A stretch of 64,000 nucleotides of DNA from Falsigemmobacter intermedius (GTDB taxonomy: Bacteria > Pseudomonadota > Alphaproteobacteria > Rhodobacterales > Rhodobacteraceae): contig NZ_SBLC01000003.1 of the NCBI RefSeq assembly GCF_004054105.1, forward strand, positions 1 through 64,000, given 5' to 3'. Every line of letters starts with the position of its first letter. The first letter of the stretch is position 1. This document shows, one piece after another, positions 18,442 through 28,264 of this stretch. A program made the translations under genes and the position numbers. The notes below the pieces were generated by a model, which saw only the letters and a list, made by a program, of their open reading frames with translations, searched no databases and was not told the DNA's origin.

Positions 18442-19206
18442 ATGACCGAGTGTTTCCCGCCTGAGGCGCAGAGTCAGGATCTTTTCCTCGGGGGGCGTCT
18501 GCGTCTGGCCCAGCCGCGGGAGGGCTATCGGGCGGCCGCGGATCCGGTTCTTCTGGCAGCGGCCTGTTCGGCCCGACCGGGGCAGGCTGTGCTGGAACTG
18601 GGCTGCGGCGTGGGGGTGGCCTCGCTTTGCCTGGGCAGCCGCGTTCCGGGCCTGAGCCTTTCTGGCCTGGAGTTGCAGCCCGCCTATGCGGCGCTGGCGC
18701 GGCAGAATGCCGCCACCACCGGGATAGCCTTTGAGGTCCATACCGGTGATCTGCGCGAGATGCCTCCGGCTCTGCGGGGCTCGTTTGATCATGTGATCGC
18801 CAATCCGCCCTATTTTACGGCAGAGGGAGGCACCGCTGCCCGCGACGCAGGCCGTGAGACGGCGCAGCGTGAGGACACGCCGCTTTCGGACTGGATCCTT
18901 GCGGCACGCAAACGGCTTCATCCGGGCGGCTATCTGACGATGATCAATTCCGCTGACCGGCTGCCGGATATTCTGGCTGGCTGCAACGGCTTTGGCGCGA
19001 TCACCGTTCTGCCGCTGGCCCCCCGGGAGGGCCGGGCCGCGAACCGGGTCATCGTGCAGGCACGCAAGGGGGCGAAGGGGGCTTTCCGGCTTCTGGCTCC
19101 GCTGATCATGCATGAGGGGGCCGTGCACGGGGGCGACCGCGAAAGCTATGCGCCCCTTGCGCGTTCGGTGCTGCGCGAAGGCGCGGCCCTGGCGGTCTTT
19201 GGCTGA
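18442..19206 (+). CDS. TrmN6-like tRNA(Val) adenine-N6 methyltransferase
   Basis: A 254-residue SAM-dependent methyltransferase. The SAM loop is VLELGCGVGVASL and the catalytic N6-adenine motif is NPPYF (N121 to F125). The N-terminal FLGGRLRLAQPREGYRAAADPVLLAAA is typical of the YfiC/TrmN6 group, which modifies A37 of tRNA1-Val. A GTG at 18412 is in frame, but ATG 18442 gives the family N terminus (MTECFPPEA). It is divergent from the polyprenyl synthase gene. Another N6-adenine substrate cannot be excluded. Confidence 0.82.
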   Translation: MTECFPPEAQSQDLFLGGRLRLAQPREGYRAAADPVLLAAACSARPGQAVLELGCGVGVASLCLGSRVPGLSLSGLELQPAYAALARQNAATTGIAFEVHTGDLREMPPALRGSFDHVIANPPYFTAEGGTAARDAGRETAQREDTPLSDWILAARKRLHPGGYLTMINSADRLPDILAGCNGFGAITVLPLAPREGRAANRVIVQARKGAKGAFRLLAPLIMHEGAVHGGDRESYAPLARSVLREGAALAVFG

Positions 19207-19305
19207 GAGGCAGAATTAAACGGCTTTGTAACATTTCGGTGTAGTGACACGACTCGTCTTCCGTGTTGCCATGGAACTCCCATCAGGGTTCAGAAGGAGA
19301 CCGAA

Positions 19306-19473
19306 ATGACCGTGAGTTCGCATCTGCAGGAACTTCGCCGGAAACATGAAGCCCTCTCTGTCAAGGTTGAGCAGGAGCAGCGCAGCCCCGCCAGTGATGA
19401 CCTCAAGATCACAGAAATGAAGCGCCAGAAGATGCGCCTGAAGGAAGAGATGTCGCGTATCGCGTCTGTCTGA
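19306..19473 (+). CDS. DUF465/YdcH-family small coiled-coil protein
   Basis: A 55-residue protein, too short for many gene callers. It begins MTVSSHLQELRRKHEALS and ends in a second charged helix (MKRQKMRLKEEMSRI), the two-helix hairpin typical of DUF465/YdcH proteins. An excellent ribosome site (AAGGAGA at 19294-19300) precedes the ATG. The function of the family is unknown. A frame on the opposite strand covering the same bases is a shadow. Confidence 0.85.
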   Translation: MTVSSHLQELRRKHEALSVKVEQEQRSPASDDLKITEMKRQKMRLKEEMSRIASV

Positions 19474-19870
19474 TCCTGCACCGGTCATGGTGACATGGCC
19501 CCGCGCATCTGCGGTCTCCGCAGATGCGTTTTGATTTTCTCAGTACCGGCGCGGGGCAGCGGCGCTGTCGTCCCGCCCCCAGGGCGGGGATGATCCCGGC
19601 TGTGACATTAACTGAAATGTGATTCCCCCCGCACTTCGGCCAAAGCCTGACCGAAGCGGTCAGCTTTCACGCGTGACTTTTTCTTTCGAAGCAAGGCAAT
19701 TTCAGGGTGGCCATCAGGTCGCAGGCGGTAAAAAGCCGCCCCTGGATTTGGTTTGTTCGCTGGACGTGGGCCATGTGTGCGGCTAAAAGCCGCCCATGAG
19801 GGGGATGCCGTGCGCGTCCCCGTTCAGCGCATTTGGCCGGTCTCCCCGGCCGGCAGAGGGAGTTAGACAC
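19474..19870. promoter_or_regulatory. Structured leader region upstream of the bc1 operon
   Basis: About 400 bases without a protein gene. A stable hairpin lies at 19642-19667 (arms AAAGC-TGACCG and CGGTCA-GCTTT), followed closely by the palindrome TCACGCGTGA and a pyrimidine tract. Downstream are two similar small hairpins, GGCGGT-GCCGCC at 19724-19740 and GCGGCT-AGCCGC at 19779-19793. They form an imperfect direct repeat 54 bases apart (15 of 17 positions identical). The region should contain the pet promoter and may include a terminator for the DUF465 gene; which element does what is not determined. Confidence 0.45.
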
Positions 19871-20431
19871 GTGTCCCACGCAGATGATCACGCAGGCACC
19901 CGCAGGGATTTCCTGTATTATGCCACGGCCGGGGCGGGCGCAGTTGCGACCGGCGCCGCCGTCTGGCCGCTGATCAACCAGATGAACCCGTCCGCAGATG
20001 TTCAGGCTCTGTCGTCAATTTTTGTCGACATTTCGGGCATTGAGGCCGGCACCCAGCTGACCGTCAAATATCTCGGTAAGCCCGTCTTCATTCGTCGCCG
20101 CACCGCGGCTGAGATTGAAGCCGGTCGCAAAGATGACGGCGCAGCGCTGATCGACAATTCGTCGCGCAACCCGAACAAGGCCGGGACCGATGCGTCCGAT
20201 GCCAACCGCGCAATGGATGACGCCGGCGAATGGCTGGTGATGTCGGGCGTCTGTACGCACCTTGGCTGCGTGCCGATCGGGAATGCTGCCGGCGACTTCG
20301 GTGGCTGGTTCTGCCCGTGCCACGGATCGCACTACGATACGGCCGGCCGTATCCGCCGCGGGCCTGCGCCGGAAAACCTGCATATTCCGGTCGCGTCCTT
20401 CGTCGACCCCAACACCATCAAGCTGGGCTGA
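19871..20431 (+). CDS. petA: Ubiquinol-cytochrome c reductase iron-sulfur (Rieske) subunit
   Basis: A 186-residue Rieske protein of the cytochrome bc1 complex. An N-terminal twin-arginine-less but typical anchor ([25 protein letters not shown]) tethers it in the membrane. The 2Fe-2S ligands lie in [10 protein letters not shown] and CPCHGSHYD, with the disulfide cysteines in place. The frame is open to 19796, but GTG 19871 behind AGAGGGAG gives the usual start. It is first of the petABC operon, ten bases before petB. It carries electrons from ubiquinol to cytochrome c1. Confidence 0.95.
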   Translation: MSHADDHAGTRRDFLYYATAGAGAVATGAAVWPLINQMNPSADVQALSSIFVDISGIEAGTQLTVKYLGKPVFIRRRTAAEIEAGRKDDGAALIDNSSRNPNKAGTDASDANRAMDDAGEWLVMSGVCTHLGCVPIGNAAGDFGGWFCPCHGSHYDTAGRIRRGPAPENLHIPVASFVDPNTIKLG

Positions 20432-20441
20432 GGAGCGACCC

Positions 20442-21755
20442 ATGTCTGGAATCCCGCACGATCACTACGAGCCGAAGACCGGCATCGAAAAGTGGCTCCA
20501 TAAGCGCCTGCCGATCGTCTCGGTCGCCTATGACACGCTGATGATCCCGACGCCGAAGAACCTGAACTGGATGTGGATCTGGGGCATTGTCCTCGCATTC
20601 TGCCTTGGTCTTCAGATCATCACCGGCATCGTCCTCGTGATGCACTACACCCCCCATGTGGATCTGGCCTTCTCGTCGGTTGAGCATATCATGCGCAACG
20701 TGAACGGCGGCCATATGATCCGCTATCTGCATGCCAACGGAGCGTCGCTCTTCTTCGTTGCCGTTTACCTGCACATGTTCCGTGGCCTTTACTACGGCTC
20801 GTACAAAGCGCCGCGCGAAGTGGTCTGGATCCTCGGGATGCTGATCTACCTTGCGATGATGGCGACGGCCTTCATGGGCTATGTTCTGCCCTGGGGTCAG
20901 ATGTCGTTCTGGGGTGCAACCGTGATCACCGGCCTCTTCGGCGCGATCCCGGGCGTTGGTCCGGCGATTCAGGAGTGGCTGCTGGGCGGACCGGCTGTTG
21001 ATAACGCAACGCTGAACCGCTTCTTCTCGCTGCACTACCTGCTGCCCTTCGTCATCGCTGCTCTGGTGGGTCTGCACATCTGGGCCTTCCACCACGTTGG
21101 CAACGGCAACCCGACCGGTGTCGAAGTGCGTCGCACCTCGAAAGCCGAAGCGGAAAAAGACACCGTTCCGTTCTGGCCCTACTACGTCATCAAGGATCTG
21201 CTGGCCCTTGCTGTCGTGCTGATCGTCTTCTTCGCGATCGTGGGCTTCATGCCGAACTACCTCGGCCACCCGGACAACTACATCCCGGCGAACCCGCTGG
21301 TCACCCCGGCACATATCGTCCCGGAATGGTACTTCCTGCCCTTCTACGCGATCCTGCGCGCCTTCACCGCAGACGTCTGGGTTGTGATGCTGGTCAACTG
21401 GGTCACCTTCGGTATCGTCGACGCGAAATTCTTCGGTGTTCTGGCGATGTTCGGCGCGATTGCCGTGCTGGCGCTGGCGCCCTGGCTGGACACCTCCTCG
21501 GTGCGTTCGGGCAAATACCGTCCGATGTTCAAATGGTGGTACTGGCTGCTGGCCATCGACTTCATGGTGCTGATGTGGGTTGGCGCAATGCCGGCTGAAG
21601 GCCTCTACACCTGGATCTCGCTGATCGCATCGACCTATTGGTTCGCCTACTTCCTGGTGATCCTGCCGCTGCTGGGCCTCATTGAGAAGCCGCTGCCGCT
21701 GCCGGCAACCATCGAAGATGACTTCAACTCGCACTACGAACAGCCGGCGAAGTGA
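20442..21755 (+). CDS. petB: Cytochrome b of the bc1 complex
   Basis: A 437-residue full-length cytochrome b with eight expected transmembrane helices. The heme-ligand histidines fall in [20 protein letters not shown] and in the [21 protein letters not shown] helix. The [14 protein letters not shown] stretch contains the Qo-site PEWY motif. It starts at ATG 20442 behind GAGGAGC; frames upstream belong to petA in another reading phase. It overlaps nothing, but petC follows 11 bases after the stop. Ubiquinol is oxidised at Qo and ubiquinone reduced at Qi. Confidence 0.97.
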   Translation: MSGIPHDHYEPKTGIEKWLHKRLPIVSVAYDTLMIPTPKNLNWMWIWGIVLAFCLGLQIITGIVLVMHYTPHVDLAFSSVEHIMRNVNGGHMIRYLHANGASLFFVAVYLHMFRGLYYGSYKAPREVVWILGMLIYLAMMATAFMGYVLPWGQMSFWGATVITGLFGAIPGVGPAIQEWLLGGPAVDNATLNRFFSLHYLLPFVIAALVGLHIWAFHHVGNGNPTGVEVRRTSKAEAEKDTVPFWPYYVIKDLLALAVVLIVFFAIVGFMPNYLGHPDNYIPANPLVTPAHIVPEWYFLPFYAILRAFTADVWVVMLVNWVTFGIVDAKFFGVLAMFGAIAVLALAPWLDTSSVRSGKYRPMFKWWYWLLAIDFMVLMWVGAMPAEGLYTWISLIASTYWFAYFLVILPLLGLIEKPLPLPATIEDDFNSHYEQPAK

Positions 21756-21766
21756 GAGAAGGGACA

Positions 21767-22564
21767 ATGAACATGATCCGCAAACTCTCCCTCGCAGCTG
21801 CCCTGGCACTGGCTCCGGCCGCAGCCATGGCTGCAGGCGCTGCCGGTCACATCGAAGACTTCGCCTTCTCCTTTGAAGGCCCCTTCGGTAAATACGATGA
21901 GCTGCAGCTGCAGCGCGGTCTGAAGGTCTACACCGAAGTCTGCGCCGCCTGCCACGGTCTTGAGCATGTCGCGATCCGCTCGCTGGCAGACAAGGGCGGC
22001 CCTGCGCTGCCCGAAGACCAGGTCCGTGCCTATGCCAAAGGCCTTGCCCCCGTGGCTCTGCCTGATGGCGAAGAGCGTGCCCGTGAGACCTCGGACCACT
22101 TCCCGGCTTCGGGTCTGCCGACCGCGCCGGATCTGTCGCTGATGGCAAAAGCCCGCTCGGGCTTCCACGGCCCCTACGGCCTTGGCATCAACCAGTTCGT
22201 CAATGGCATCGGCGGTCCTGAGTATATCGCTTCGCTTCTCACCGGTTACACCGGCAACGAGAAAGAAGAAGCCGGCTCGACCTTCTATGAAAACACCGCC
22301 TTCCCGGGCGGCTGGATCGCCATGGCCCCGCCGCTGGCCTCGGATGGTCTCGTTGAATATGACGATGGTCACGCCAATACCGCACGCGCGATGGCTGAAG
22401 ATGTCACCGCCTTCCTGATGTGGACGGCTGAGCCGAAGATGATGGCCCGTAAACAGGCTGGCTTCACGGCTGTGATCTTCCTGAGCATCCTTGCTGTTCT
22501 GCTCTATCTGACCAACAAAAAGCTCTGGTCGGGCATCAAAGGCCGCAAGAAAAAACACGCCTGA
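21767..22564 (+). CDS. petC: Cytochrome c1 of the bc1 complex
   Basis: A 265-residue cytochrome c1. A signal peptide ([20 protein letters not shown]) leads to the periplasmic heme domain with the CAACH heme-attachment motif, and a C-terminal helix ([20 protein letters not shown]) anchors it in the membrane. ATG 21767 follows GAGAAGGGA; a GTG at 21752 overlapping petB would add five residues. It is the last gene of the operon, and a strong terminator follows. Confidence 0.96.
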   Translation: MNMIRKLSLAAALALAPAAAMAAGAAGHIEDFAFSFEGPFGKYDELQLQRGLKVYTEVCAACHGLEHVAIRSLADKGGPALPEDQVRAYAKGLAPVALPDGEERARETSDHFPASGLPTAPDLSLMAKARSGFHGPYGLGINQFVNGIGGPEYIASLLTGYTGNEKEEAGSTFYENTAFPGGWIAMAPPLASDGLVEYDDGHANTARAMAEDVTAFLMWTAEPKMMARKQAGFTAVIFLSILAVLLYLTNKKLWSGIKGRKKKHA

Positions 22565-22588
22565 TCTCTGATGAGATGTGACCTGGAT

Positions 22589-22613
22589 AAGCCCCGCTTT
22601 TGCGGGGCTTTTT
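22589..22613 (+). terminator. Terminator of the petABC operon
   Basis: Arms AAGCCCCGC and GCGGGGCTT with a TTTT loop, followed by TTTTT. It lies 25 bases after petC. Confidence 0.9.
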
Positions 22614-22807
22614 CGCATGTGCTCACGCCGAAATGCCGCGACGGTGACGCCGGTGTGATCTCCCGGGCCGTCCGCTTCCCTAAGGTCAGCCGGGAATTTT
22701 CCTTGACGACTGCGCCTGAGGCGATGCCACATGGCTCAGGGGCAGGCGGGAGGCCTGCCCGGTGCAGGACGCCGCCGCAGAGCATCGCCTGCTCAGGGAG
22801 GACATCG

Positions 22808-23683
22808 ATGGACGTGGTACAGCTCCTCGTAAGCGGGCTGGCCAATGGCTGTGTCTACGGGCTGGTCGCGCTTGGCTTCGTTCTGATCTACAAGGCTACC
22901 GAGGCGGTGAATTTCGCCCAGGGGGATCTGATGATGCTTGGGGCCTTTGTCACCCTGGGCCTCGTGAATCCGCAGTACCTTGGAATTCCCTTCTGGCTGG
23001 CGCTGCCGCTTGCGCTGCTGATCATGGCCGCCATCGGTTATCTGATCGATGCCACGATCCTGCGCGCGGTATTTGGAGAGAGCCAGACTTCGGTCATCAT
23101 TCTGACGATTGCTCTGGGCTTTGTGATCCGCTTTGTGGTGGGCGTGATCTGGGGGCATGACCCGCAGTCGCTGCATTCACCGCTGGCAGGCGGGGAACTG
23201 CGCTTCGGCGGCGTGGTGCTGAGCGTGGCGGATCTGGCGGTGATTATCACCACGCTGCTGCTGACCTTTTTTCTCTTTCAGTTCTTTCAGCGCACCCGGA
23301 TCGGCCTTGCGATGCAGGCGGCCAGTCAGAACCAGATGGCAGCCTATTACATGGGGATCCCGGTAAAGCGCGTCCAGGGTCTGGTCTGGGCGCTGGCCGG
23401 TGTGGTCGCGGCGGTGGCCGGGGTGCTTTATGCCTCAAAAGGCGCGATCGATCCGAATGCCGGATTTATTGGCATCAAGGCCTTCGCGGCAGCGGTGATC
23501 GGCGGCTTCGGCTCGCTGCCCGGGGCGCTTTTCGGCGGCATCATCGTCGGGGTGATCGAACCCTTTGCAGCGCGCTACCTGCCACCGGGCTACAGCCAGA
23601 TTGCTCCCTATGCCCTGTTGATCCTTGTTCTTGTGTTTCGTCCGCATGGCCTGTTTGCGCAGGTCCGCACCAAAAAGGTCTGA
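22808..23683 (+). CDS. Branched-chain-amino-acid-type ABC transporter permease (LivH family)
   Basis: A 291-residue integral membrane permease with about eight hydrophobic helices and the LivH-like features VYGLVALGFVLIYKATEAVNFAQGD and EQ/QN-rich coupling loop (QAASQNQMAAYYMGI). ATG 22808 is preceded by GGGAGGACATCG; the longer frame from 22571 runs through the petC terminator and is rejected. It is first of a six-gene transport operon. The substrate class is hydrophobic amino acids or, given the acyl-CoA synthetase in the operon, a carboxylic acid. Confidence 0.9.
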   Translation: MDVVQLLVSGLANGCVYGLVALGFVLIYKATEAVNFAQGDLMMLGAFVTLGLVNPQYLGIPFWLALPLALLIMAAIGYLIDATILRAVFGESQTSVIILTIALGFVIRFVVGVIWGHDPQSLHSPLAGGELRFGGVVLSVADLAVIITTLLLTFFLFQFFQRTRIGLAMQAASQNQMAAYYMGIPVKRVQGLVWALAGVVAAVAGVLYASKGAIDPNAGFIGIKAFAAAVIGGFGSLPGALFGGIIVGVIEPFAARYLPPGYSQIAPYALLILVLVFRPHGLFAQVRTKKV

Positions 23684-23686
23684 GCG

Positions 23687-24769
23687 ATGCGGTTTCACTT
23701 TAAGACCGGTTACGACACCGACATCGACCTCTTCCCCGATTGGTGGAAGCGGGGGCTTTATCTGGCGCTGCTGGTCCTGGCGCTGTCTCTGCCCTTTCTG
23801 CTGGATGAGTTTTTTATTGGGGAGATGACCAATGTGCTGATCTGGACCGTCTCAGGTCTGGGTCTGATGTTGCTGACGGGACAGACAGGGCAGGTGAGCC
23901 TTGGGCATTCCGCCTTCATGGCGCTTGGCTGTTATGCCTGCGTGATGATGATGGAGGCGGGCGTGCCTTTCATCCCCGCCTTCCTGCTGGCGGGCGTGAT
24001 CACCGGGCTGGTAGGCGCGTTGATCGCCATACCGGCCCTGAAACTGCACGGGGTCTATCTGGCGATTGCGACGCTTGCTCTGGCCATTCTGGCGGATGAT
24101 CTGATTGTGCTTCTGGCTCCCTGGACGGGAGGCGTGAACGGGAAATATGCCCCGGAAATCAACATCTTCGGGTTGGTGATCGACCGCTGGTCCACCCCGG
24201 ATTACTATTACTGGATGGTGCTGGCGGTGGTGATCGGGGTGACCTTTGCTTACCGCAATATCCTGCGCTCTCCCCTTGGGCGCAGCTTTGCTGCCGTGCG
24301 CGACAGTGAGATCTCGGCGCAGGCCATGGGGGTTGATATCGCCCGGACAAAGACAATGGCTTTTGGTCTTTCCTGTGCCATTGCAGGTCTTGGCGGCGCG
24401 CTGATGGGGCTGTTTGCCGGGGCCTTTAACAATGAGACCTTCAACTTCCTGATCGCCATTCAGCTGGTGATGATGGTGGTTGTCGGCGGCCTTGGCTTCA
24501 TCCATGGCGCTTTTCTGGGGGCCGTTGTCGTGGCCTTCCTGCCGCAGCTCCTCTCCATTCTCACCTCCTCCTTCGGGCGGGGCATGTCGGTACCGGGACT
24601 GGAAACGGGTGTCTTTGGGTTCCTTCTGATCCTCTTCATCCTCTTTGAGCCGATGGGACTCTATGGAAGATGGCTGAAAATACGTACATGGGCAGAATTA
24701 TTCCCCTTTGCGCGTAAGGACATGTTCAAGCGTCAGAAGTCCTATCTCAAAACGGAGCGTCTGCGGTGA
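23687..24769 (+). CDS. Branched-chain-amino-acid-type ABC transporter permease (LivM family)
   Basis: A 360-residue permease with around ten hydrophobic segments. GLMLLTGQTGQVSLGHSAFMALG is the LivM signature, and the coupling loop reads RDSEISAQAMGVDIARTK. It begins three bases after the LivH-type gene and overlaps the LivG-type gene by 4 bases. The C-terminal tail is longer than usual and basic (RTWAELFPFARKDMFKRQKSY), probably cytoplasmic. Confidence 0.9.
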   Translation: MRFHFKTGYDTDIDLFPDWWKRGLYLALLVLALSLPFLLDEFFIGEMTNVLIWTVSGLGLMLLTGQTGQVSLGHSAFMALGCYACVMMMEAGVPFIPAFLLAGVITGLVGALIAIPALKLHGVYLAIATLALAILADDLIVLLAPWTGGVNGKYAPEINIFGLVIDRWSTPDYYYWMVLAVVIGVTFAYRNILRSPLGRSFAAVRDSEISAQAMGVDIARTKTMAFGLSCAIAGLGGALMGLFAGAFNNETFNFLIAIQLVMMVVVGGLGFIHGAFLGAVVVAFLPQLLSILTSSFGRGMSVPGLETGVFGFLLILFILFEPMGLYGRWLKIRTWAELFPFARKDMFKRQKSYLKTERLR

Positions 24770-25566
24770 GCCTTTTGGAATTAAAAGACGTCACCCTGAA
24801 ATTCGGCGGGCTGACGGCCGTGAACGCGCTGAACCTCTCGGTCAATGAGGGGGAGGTTTTCGCTCTCGTCGGGCCGAATGGGGCGGGGAAGTCGACCGTC
24901 TTCAACCTGATCTCACGGTTCTACACGCCCGCTTCCGGCACCATCCGCTTTGACGGGCAGGATCTTCTGGCCCGTCCGTCTCATGCTGTTCCGTCCTCAG
25001 GCGTGGCGCGGACCTTTCAGAACATCGAGCTTTTTCACCAGGCAACGGTTTTGCAGAACCTGCTGGTCGGTCGTCACCGCCACCGGCGGGCCAGCGCTCT
25101 TGAGAATATCCTCTTCACCCCGCGGGTCCGCGCGGAGGAGCGGGCCCACCGGGAGGCTGTGGAAGAGGTGATCGACTTTCTGGATCTGCAACCCTATCGC
25201 GACCAGCGCATTGCCGGGCTGCCTTACGGCATCCGCAAAGTGGTGGAACTGGGCCGGGCGCTCGCCACAAAACCGCGCCTTCTGCTGCTTGATGAACCTG
25301 CCTCCGGCCTCTCGGTCGAAGAGACGCAGAATATGCGCTGGTGGATCGATGACATCCGCCGCCAGATGGGCATCACGGTTCTGATGGTTGAGCATGACAT
25401 GGGCCTGGTGGCGCGGGTCTGTGACCGGGTGGTGGCGCTCGATGGCGGCAAAAAGATCGCTGAAGGCACGCCTGCGGAGGTTCAATCCGATCCGGCAGTG
25501 ATCGCAGCCTACCTCGGGACCAGCGCCATCTCTAAAACCGCCACAGCCAGCGGAGAGCGCAGATGA
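24766..25566 (+). CDS. ABC transporter ATP-binding protein (LivG family)
   Basis: A 266-residue ATPase with a Walker A motif (GPNGAGKST), a degenerate signature region (LPYGIRKVVELGRAL instead of LSGGQ-type), a Walker B motif (LLLLDEPASGL) and an H-loop (VEHDMGLV). The signature loop lacks the canonical serine-glycine-glycine, as is seen in LivG proteins. GTG 24766 overlaps the LivM-type gene. It pairs with the LivF-type ATPase to drive the transporter. Confidence 0.9.
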   Translation: MSLLELKDVTLKFGGLTAVNALNLSVNEGEVFALVGPNGAGKSTVFNLISRFYTPASGTIRFDGQDLLARPSHAVPSSGVARTFQNIELFHQATVLQNLLVGRHRHRRASALENILFTPRVRAEERAHREAVEEVIDFLDLQPYRDQRIAGLPYGIRKVVELGRALATKPRLLLLDEPASGLSVEETQNMRWWIDDIRRQMGITVLMVEHDMGLVARVCDRVVALDGGKKIAEGTPAEVQSDPAVIAAYLGTSAISKTATASGERR

Positions 25567-26336
25567 GCACACCTCTGCTGGAGATCCGCAATCTCGAAAC
25601 CTTCTACGGTCCGATCATGGCGCTGCGGGGCGTCTCGCTGAGTGTGGCGCGGGGCAGGGTGGTTGCGGTTCTGGGGGCCAATGGCGCGGGGAAGACCACG
25701 CTTCTGAAGACCGTCTCCGGCATTATGACCGCCGAGAAGGGTGAGATTTTGCTGGAGGGCGAGACGGTCAGCGGGCTGGAGCCGCACCGCGTTGTTGAGG
25801 CCGGTATCGTCCATGTCCCGGAGGGGCGTGAGGTCTTTCCCCTGCTGACGGTGGATGAGAACCTGACGCTTGGGGCTTACCGGCGCCGGGATAAGGCGGA
25901 GATCGCCCGCGACCGTGAGATGGTCTTCACCTACTTCCCGATCCTTGCCGAGCGCCGCGCCCAGGAAGCAGGCACGCTTTCGGGCGGGCAGCAGCAGATG
26001 CTGGCCATCGGACGCGGGCTGATGCTGCGACCGAAGCTGATGCTGCTTGATGAGCCTTCGCTCGGCCTTTCGCCGCTGCTGACGCAGGAGATTTTCGCGA
26101 TCCTCCGGCGGCTCAATAAAGATGAAGGCGTCACCATGATGCTGGTTGAGCAGAATGCGGCCGTGGCGCTGGATCTGGCCGATGATGGCTATGTGCTGGA
26201 GCTTGGGCGGATTGTGATGAACGGCTCTGCCGCGCGGCTGGCGGAGTCGGAGGATATTCAGAGCTTCTATCTGGGCCACGCCAATGAAGGTGCCCGCGGT
26301 GAGCGCCGCTGGAAGCGCCGAAAGACCTGGAGGTGA
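25563..26336 (+). CDS. ABC transporter ATP-binding protein (LivF family)
   Basis: A 257-residue ATPase. Walker A is GANGAGKTT, the signature is LSGGQQQMLAIGRGL and Walker B is LMLLDEPSLGLSP. The family mark VPEGREVFPLLTVDENL is present. ATG 25563 overlaps the LivG-type gene by 4 bases and follows GGAGAGCG. The tail after residue 235 is basic (RGERRWKRRKTWR). The acyl-CoA synthetase gene follows directly. Confidence 0.91.
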   Translation: MSTPLLEIRNLETFYGPIMALRGVSLSVARGRVVAVLGANGAGKTTLLKTVSGIMTAEKGEILLEGETVSGLEPHRVVEAGIVHVPEGREVFPLLTVDENLTLGAYRRRDKAEIARDREMVFTYFPILAERRAQEAGTLSGGQQQMLAIGRGLMLRPKLMLLDEPSLGLSPLLTQEIFAILRRLNKDEGVTMMLVEQNAAVALDLADDGYVLELGRIVMNGSAARLAESEDIQSFYLGHANEGARGERRWKRRKTWR

Positions 26337-26338
26337 GC

Positions 26339-28225
26339 ATGTCGATGCAGCAGCCGGTTCCGAAAATGCGCAGCGTCAAAGGCATCTCGATCAATGAAGA
26401 CAGTGGCCAGCGCCCGCTGATGGTGGATGGCTGTGCCACGCTGTCCGCGCTCTTTCGCTTGCGGGCGGAGGAGACGCCGGATGCGGTGGCGCATCGAGAG
26501 AAGCACCTTGGCATCTGGAAGGAATTTACCTGGGGCGACTACTATACCCATGCCCGATGGATCGGCCTGGGCCTGCGCAGCCTTGGGATGCAGCGCGGTG
26601 ATGTGGTGCAGATCCTGTCAGAAGACCGCAAAGAGTGGCTGTATATCGACCAGGGCGTGCAATGCATGGGGGGCATTTCTTCGGGGGTCTATACCACCGA
26701 TTCCGCCAGCCAGCTCGGCTATATCCTGAGTGACAGCCGCTGCCGCTTTCTGGTGGTGGAAAACGAAGAACAGCTTGATAAATTTCTCGAAATTCCCGAC
26801 GGCGCGCCGGGGGTGGAAAAGGTCATCATCCTCGAAGACGAGGGCCTCCACGCGCTGAGCGGCGAGCGCTTTCTGTTTCTGGACGCGCTTTACGATCTTG
26901 GCCGCAGTTTTGAGGCGGCAAACCCCGGGCTCTTTGAGGCCGAGATTGACTGCAACCGCCCCGAAGATGTGGCGCTGCTCATCTATACCTCCGGCACCAC
27001 CGGCCCGCCCAAAGGCGCGATGCTGACCCATGAGAATATCATTCACGCCATTCACGGCGGGCTTTGCAATCTGGCGGTAAAGCCGGGGGCTGAGCAGCTC
27101 TGCTTTCTGCCGCTTTGTCATATTTTTGAGCGGGACAACTCGGCCTATTTCCCGCTGGCGGCGCGTTCGATCGTGAATTTTGCCGAAAGCACTGAGACGG
27201 TTTTCGACAACCTGCGCGAGGTCAGCCCGCAGACCTTTTCCGCCGTGCCGCGGGTCTGGGAGAAGATCTATTCCCGCGTGCTGATCCTTGCCCAGGAGGC
27301 GACCTGGACCGGGCGCAAAGCCTTTGATCTGGCGATGAAGGCCGGGATGCTGCGCGCCGATCTGCAGGCCTCGGGCAAAGCACCGAACCCCCTGCAGCGA
27401 CTGGCGATCGGGGCGGCGGATCTGTTGGTTTTCCGCAATCTGCGTCAGCTTCTGGGGCTTGACCGGTTGCAGCAGGGGATTTCCGGTGCGGCCCCGATCA
27501 GTCCGGCGCTGATCAAATGGTATCGTGCCATCGGCGTGCCGGTCTATGAGGGCTATGGCATGACCGAAAATGCCGCGAACTGCACCGTGAACCGCCCCGG
27601 CGCCGAGAAACACGGCTCAGTCGGTCAGGCGATGCCCGGGGTGGATCTGCGGATCGCTGAAGATGGGGAGATCCAGACCAAAGCGCTGGCAAATTTCAAA
27701 GGCTATCTGAACCTGCCGGAAAAGACCGCCGAGACCTTTACCGCAGACGGCTGGCTCAGGACCGGGGATATCGGGCGCATTGACGAGCAGGGTTATCTTT
27801 ATATCACCGGGCGTCTGAAGGACATCATCATCACCGCAGGAGGCAAGAATATCACCCCCGCCGAGATCGAGAGCCGGCTGAAGTTCAGCCATTACATCTC
27901 AGATGCGGTGATCATCGGTGACCGGCGCAAATATCTGACCGCGCTGATTATGATCGACCAGGAGAACGTCGAAAAGTACGCTCAGACCCATAAGGTCTTC
28001 TACTCTGACTTTGCCTCTCTGACCCGCACCGCAGAGGTGCAGGCGCTCATCCGGGCGGAAGTTGAGGCCGTGAACAAAGAATTCGCCCGTGTCGAGCAGA
28101 TCAAGGATTTTCGCCTCATCGACGTTCTGCTGACGGCCGAAGATGACGAACTGACCGCCACCATGAAGCTGAAGCGCAGCTTCGTTGAGAAGAAGCATAA
28201 GGCACTGATTGACCAGATGTATTGA
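26339..28225 (+). CDS. Long-chain acyl-CoA synthetase-like AMP-forming ligase
   Basis: A 628-residue adenylate-forming enzyme. The P-loop is LLIYTSGTTGPPKGAMLTH, the A5 motif is YEGYGMTE and the A7/A8 region is RTGDIGRIDEQGYLYITGRLKDIIITAGGKN. The catalytic lysine region near the C terminus (TMKLKRSFVEKKH) is present. It would activate a carboxylic acid to its CoA ester in the cytosol. ATG 26339 follows GGAGG; GTG 26333 overlapping the LivF-type gene is the alternative. Its place inside an ABC uptake operon suggests coupled import and activation of one acid, possibly long-chain or aromatic; the substrate is not readable from sequence. Confidence 0.87.
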   Translation: MSMQQPVPKMRSVKGISINEDSGQRPLMVDGCATLSALFRLRAEETPDAVAHREKHLGIWKEFTWGDYYTHARWIGLGLRSLGMQRGDVVQILSEDRKEWLYIDQGVQCMGGISSGVYTTDSASQLGYILSDSRCRFLVVENEEQLDKFLEIPDGAPGVEKVIILEDEGLHALSGERFLFLDALYDLGRSFEAANPGLFEAEIDCNRPEDVALLIYTSGTTGPPKGAMLTHENIIHAIHGGLCNLAVKPGAEQLCFLPLCHIFERDNSAYFPLAARSIVNFAESTETVFDNLREVSPQTFSAVPRVWEKIYSRVLILAQEATWTGRKAFDLAMKAGMLRADLQASGKAPNPLQRLAIGAADLLVFRNLRQLLGLDRLQQGISGAAPISPALIKWYRAIGVPVYEGYGMTENAANCTVNRPGAEKHGSVGQAMPGVDLRIAEDGEIQTKALANFKGYLNLPEKTAETFTADGWLRTGDIGRIDEQGYLYITGRLKDIIITAGGKNITPAEIESRLKFSHYISDAVIIGDRRKYLTALIMIDQENVEKYAQTHKVFYSDFASLTRTAEVQALIRAEVEAVNKEFARVEQIKDFRLIDVLLTAEDDELTATMKLKRSFVEKKHKALIDQMY

Positions 28226-28264
28226 GTGACGCGGGGGCAGGGCCGCCGCAGCAGGGAGGACGGA

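Noticed and set aside
20418-22148. 576-codon minus-strand frame opposite petB and petC
   Set aside because: The composition is typical of an antisense shadow (His, Asp and Arg rich) and no family pattern is visible.
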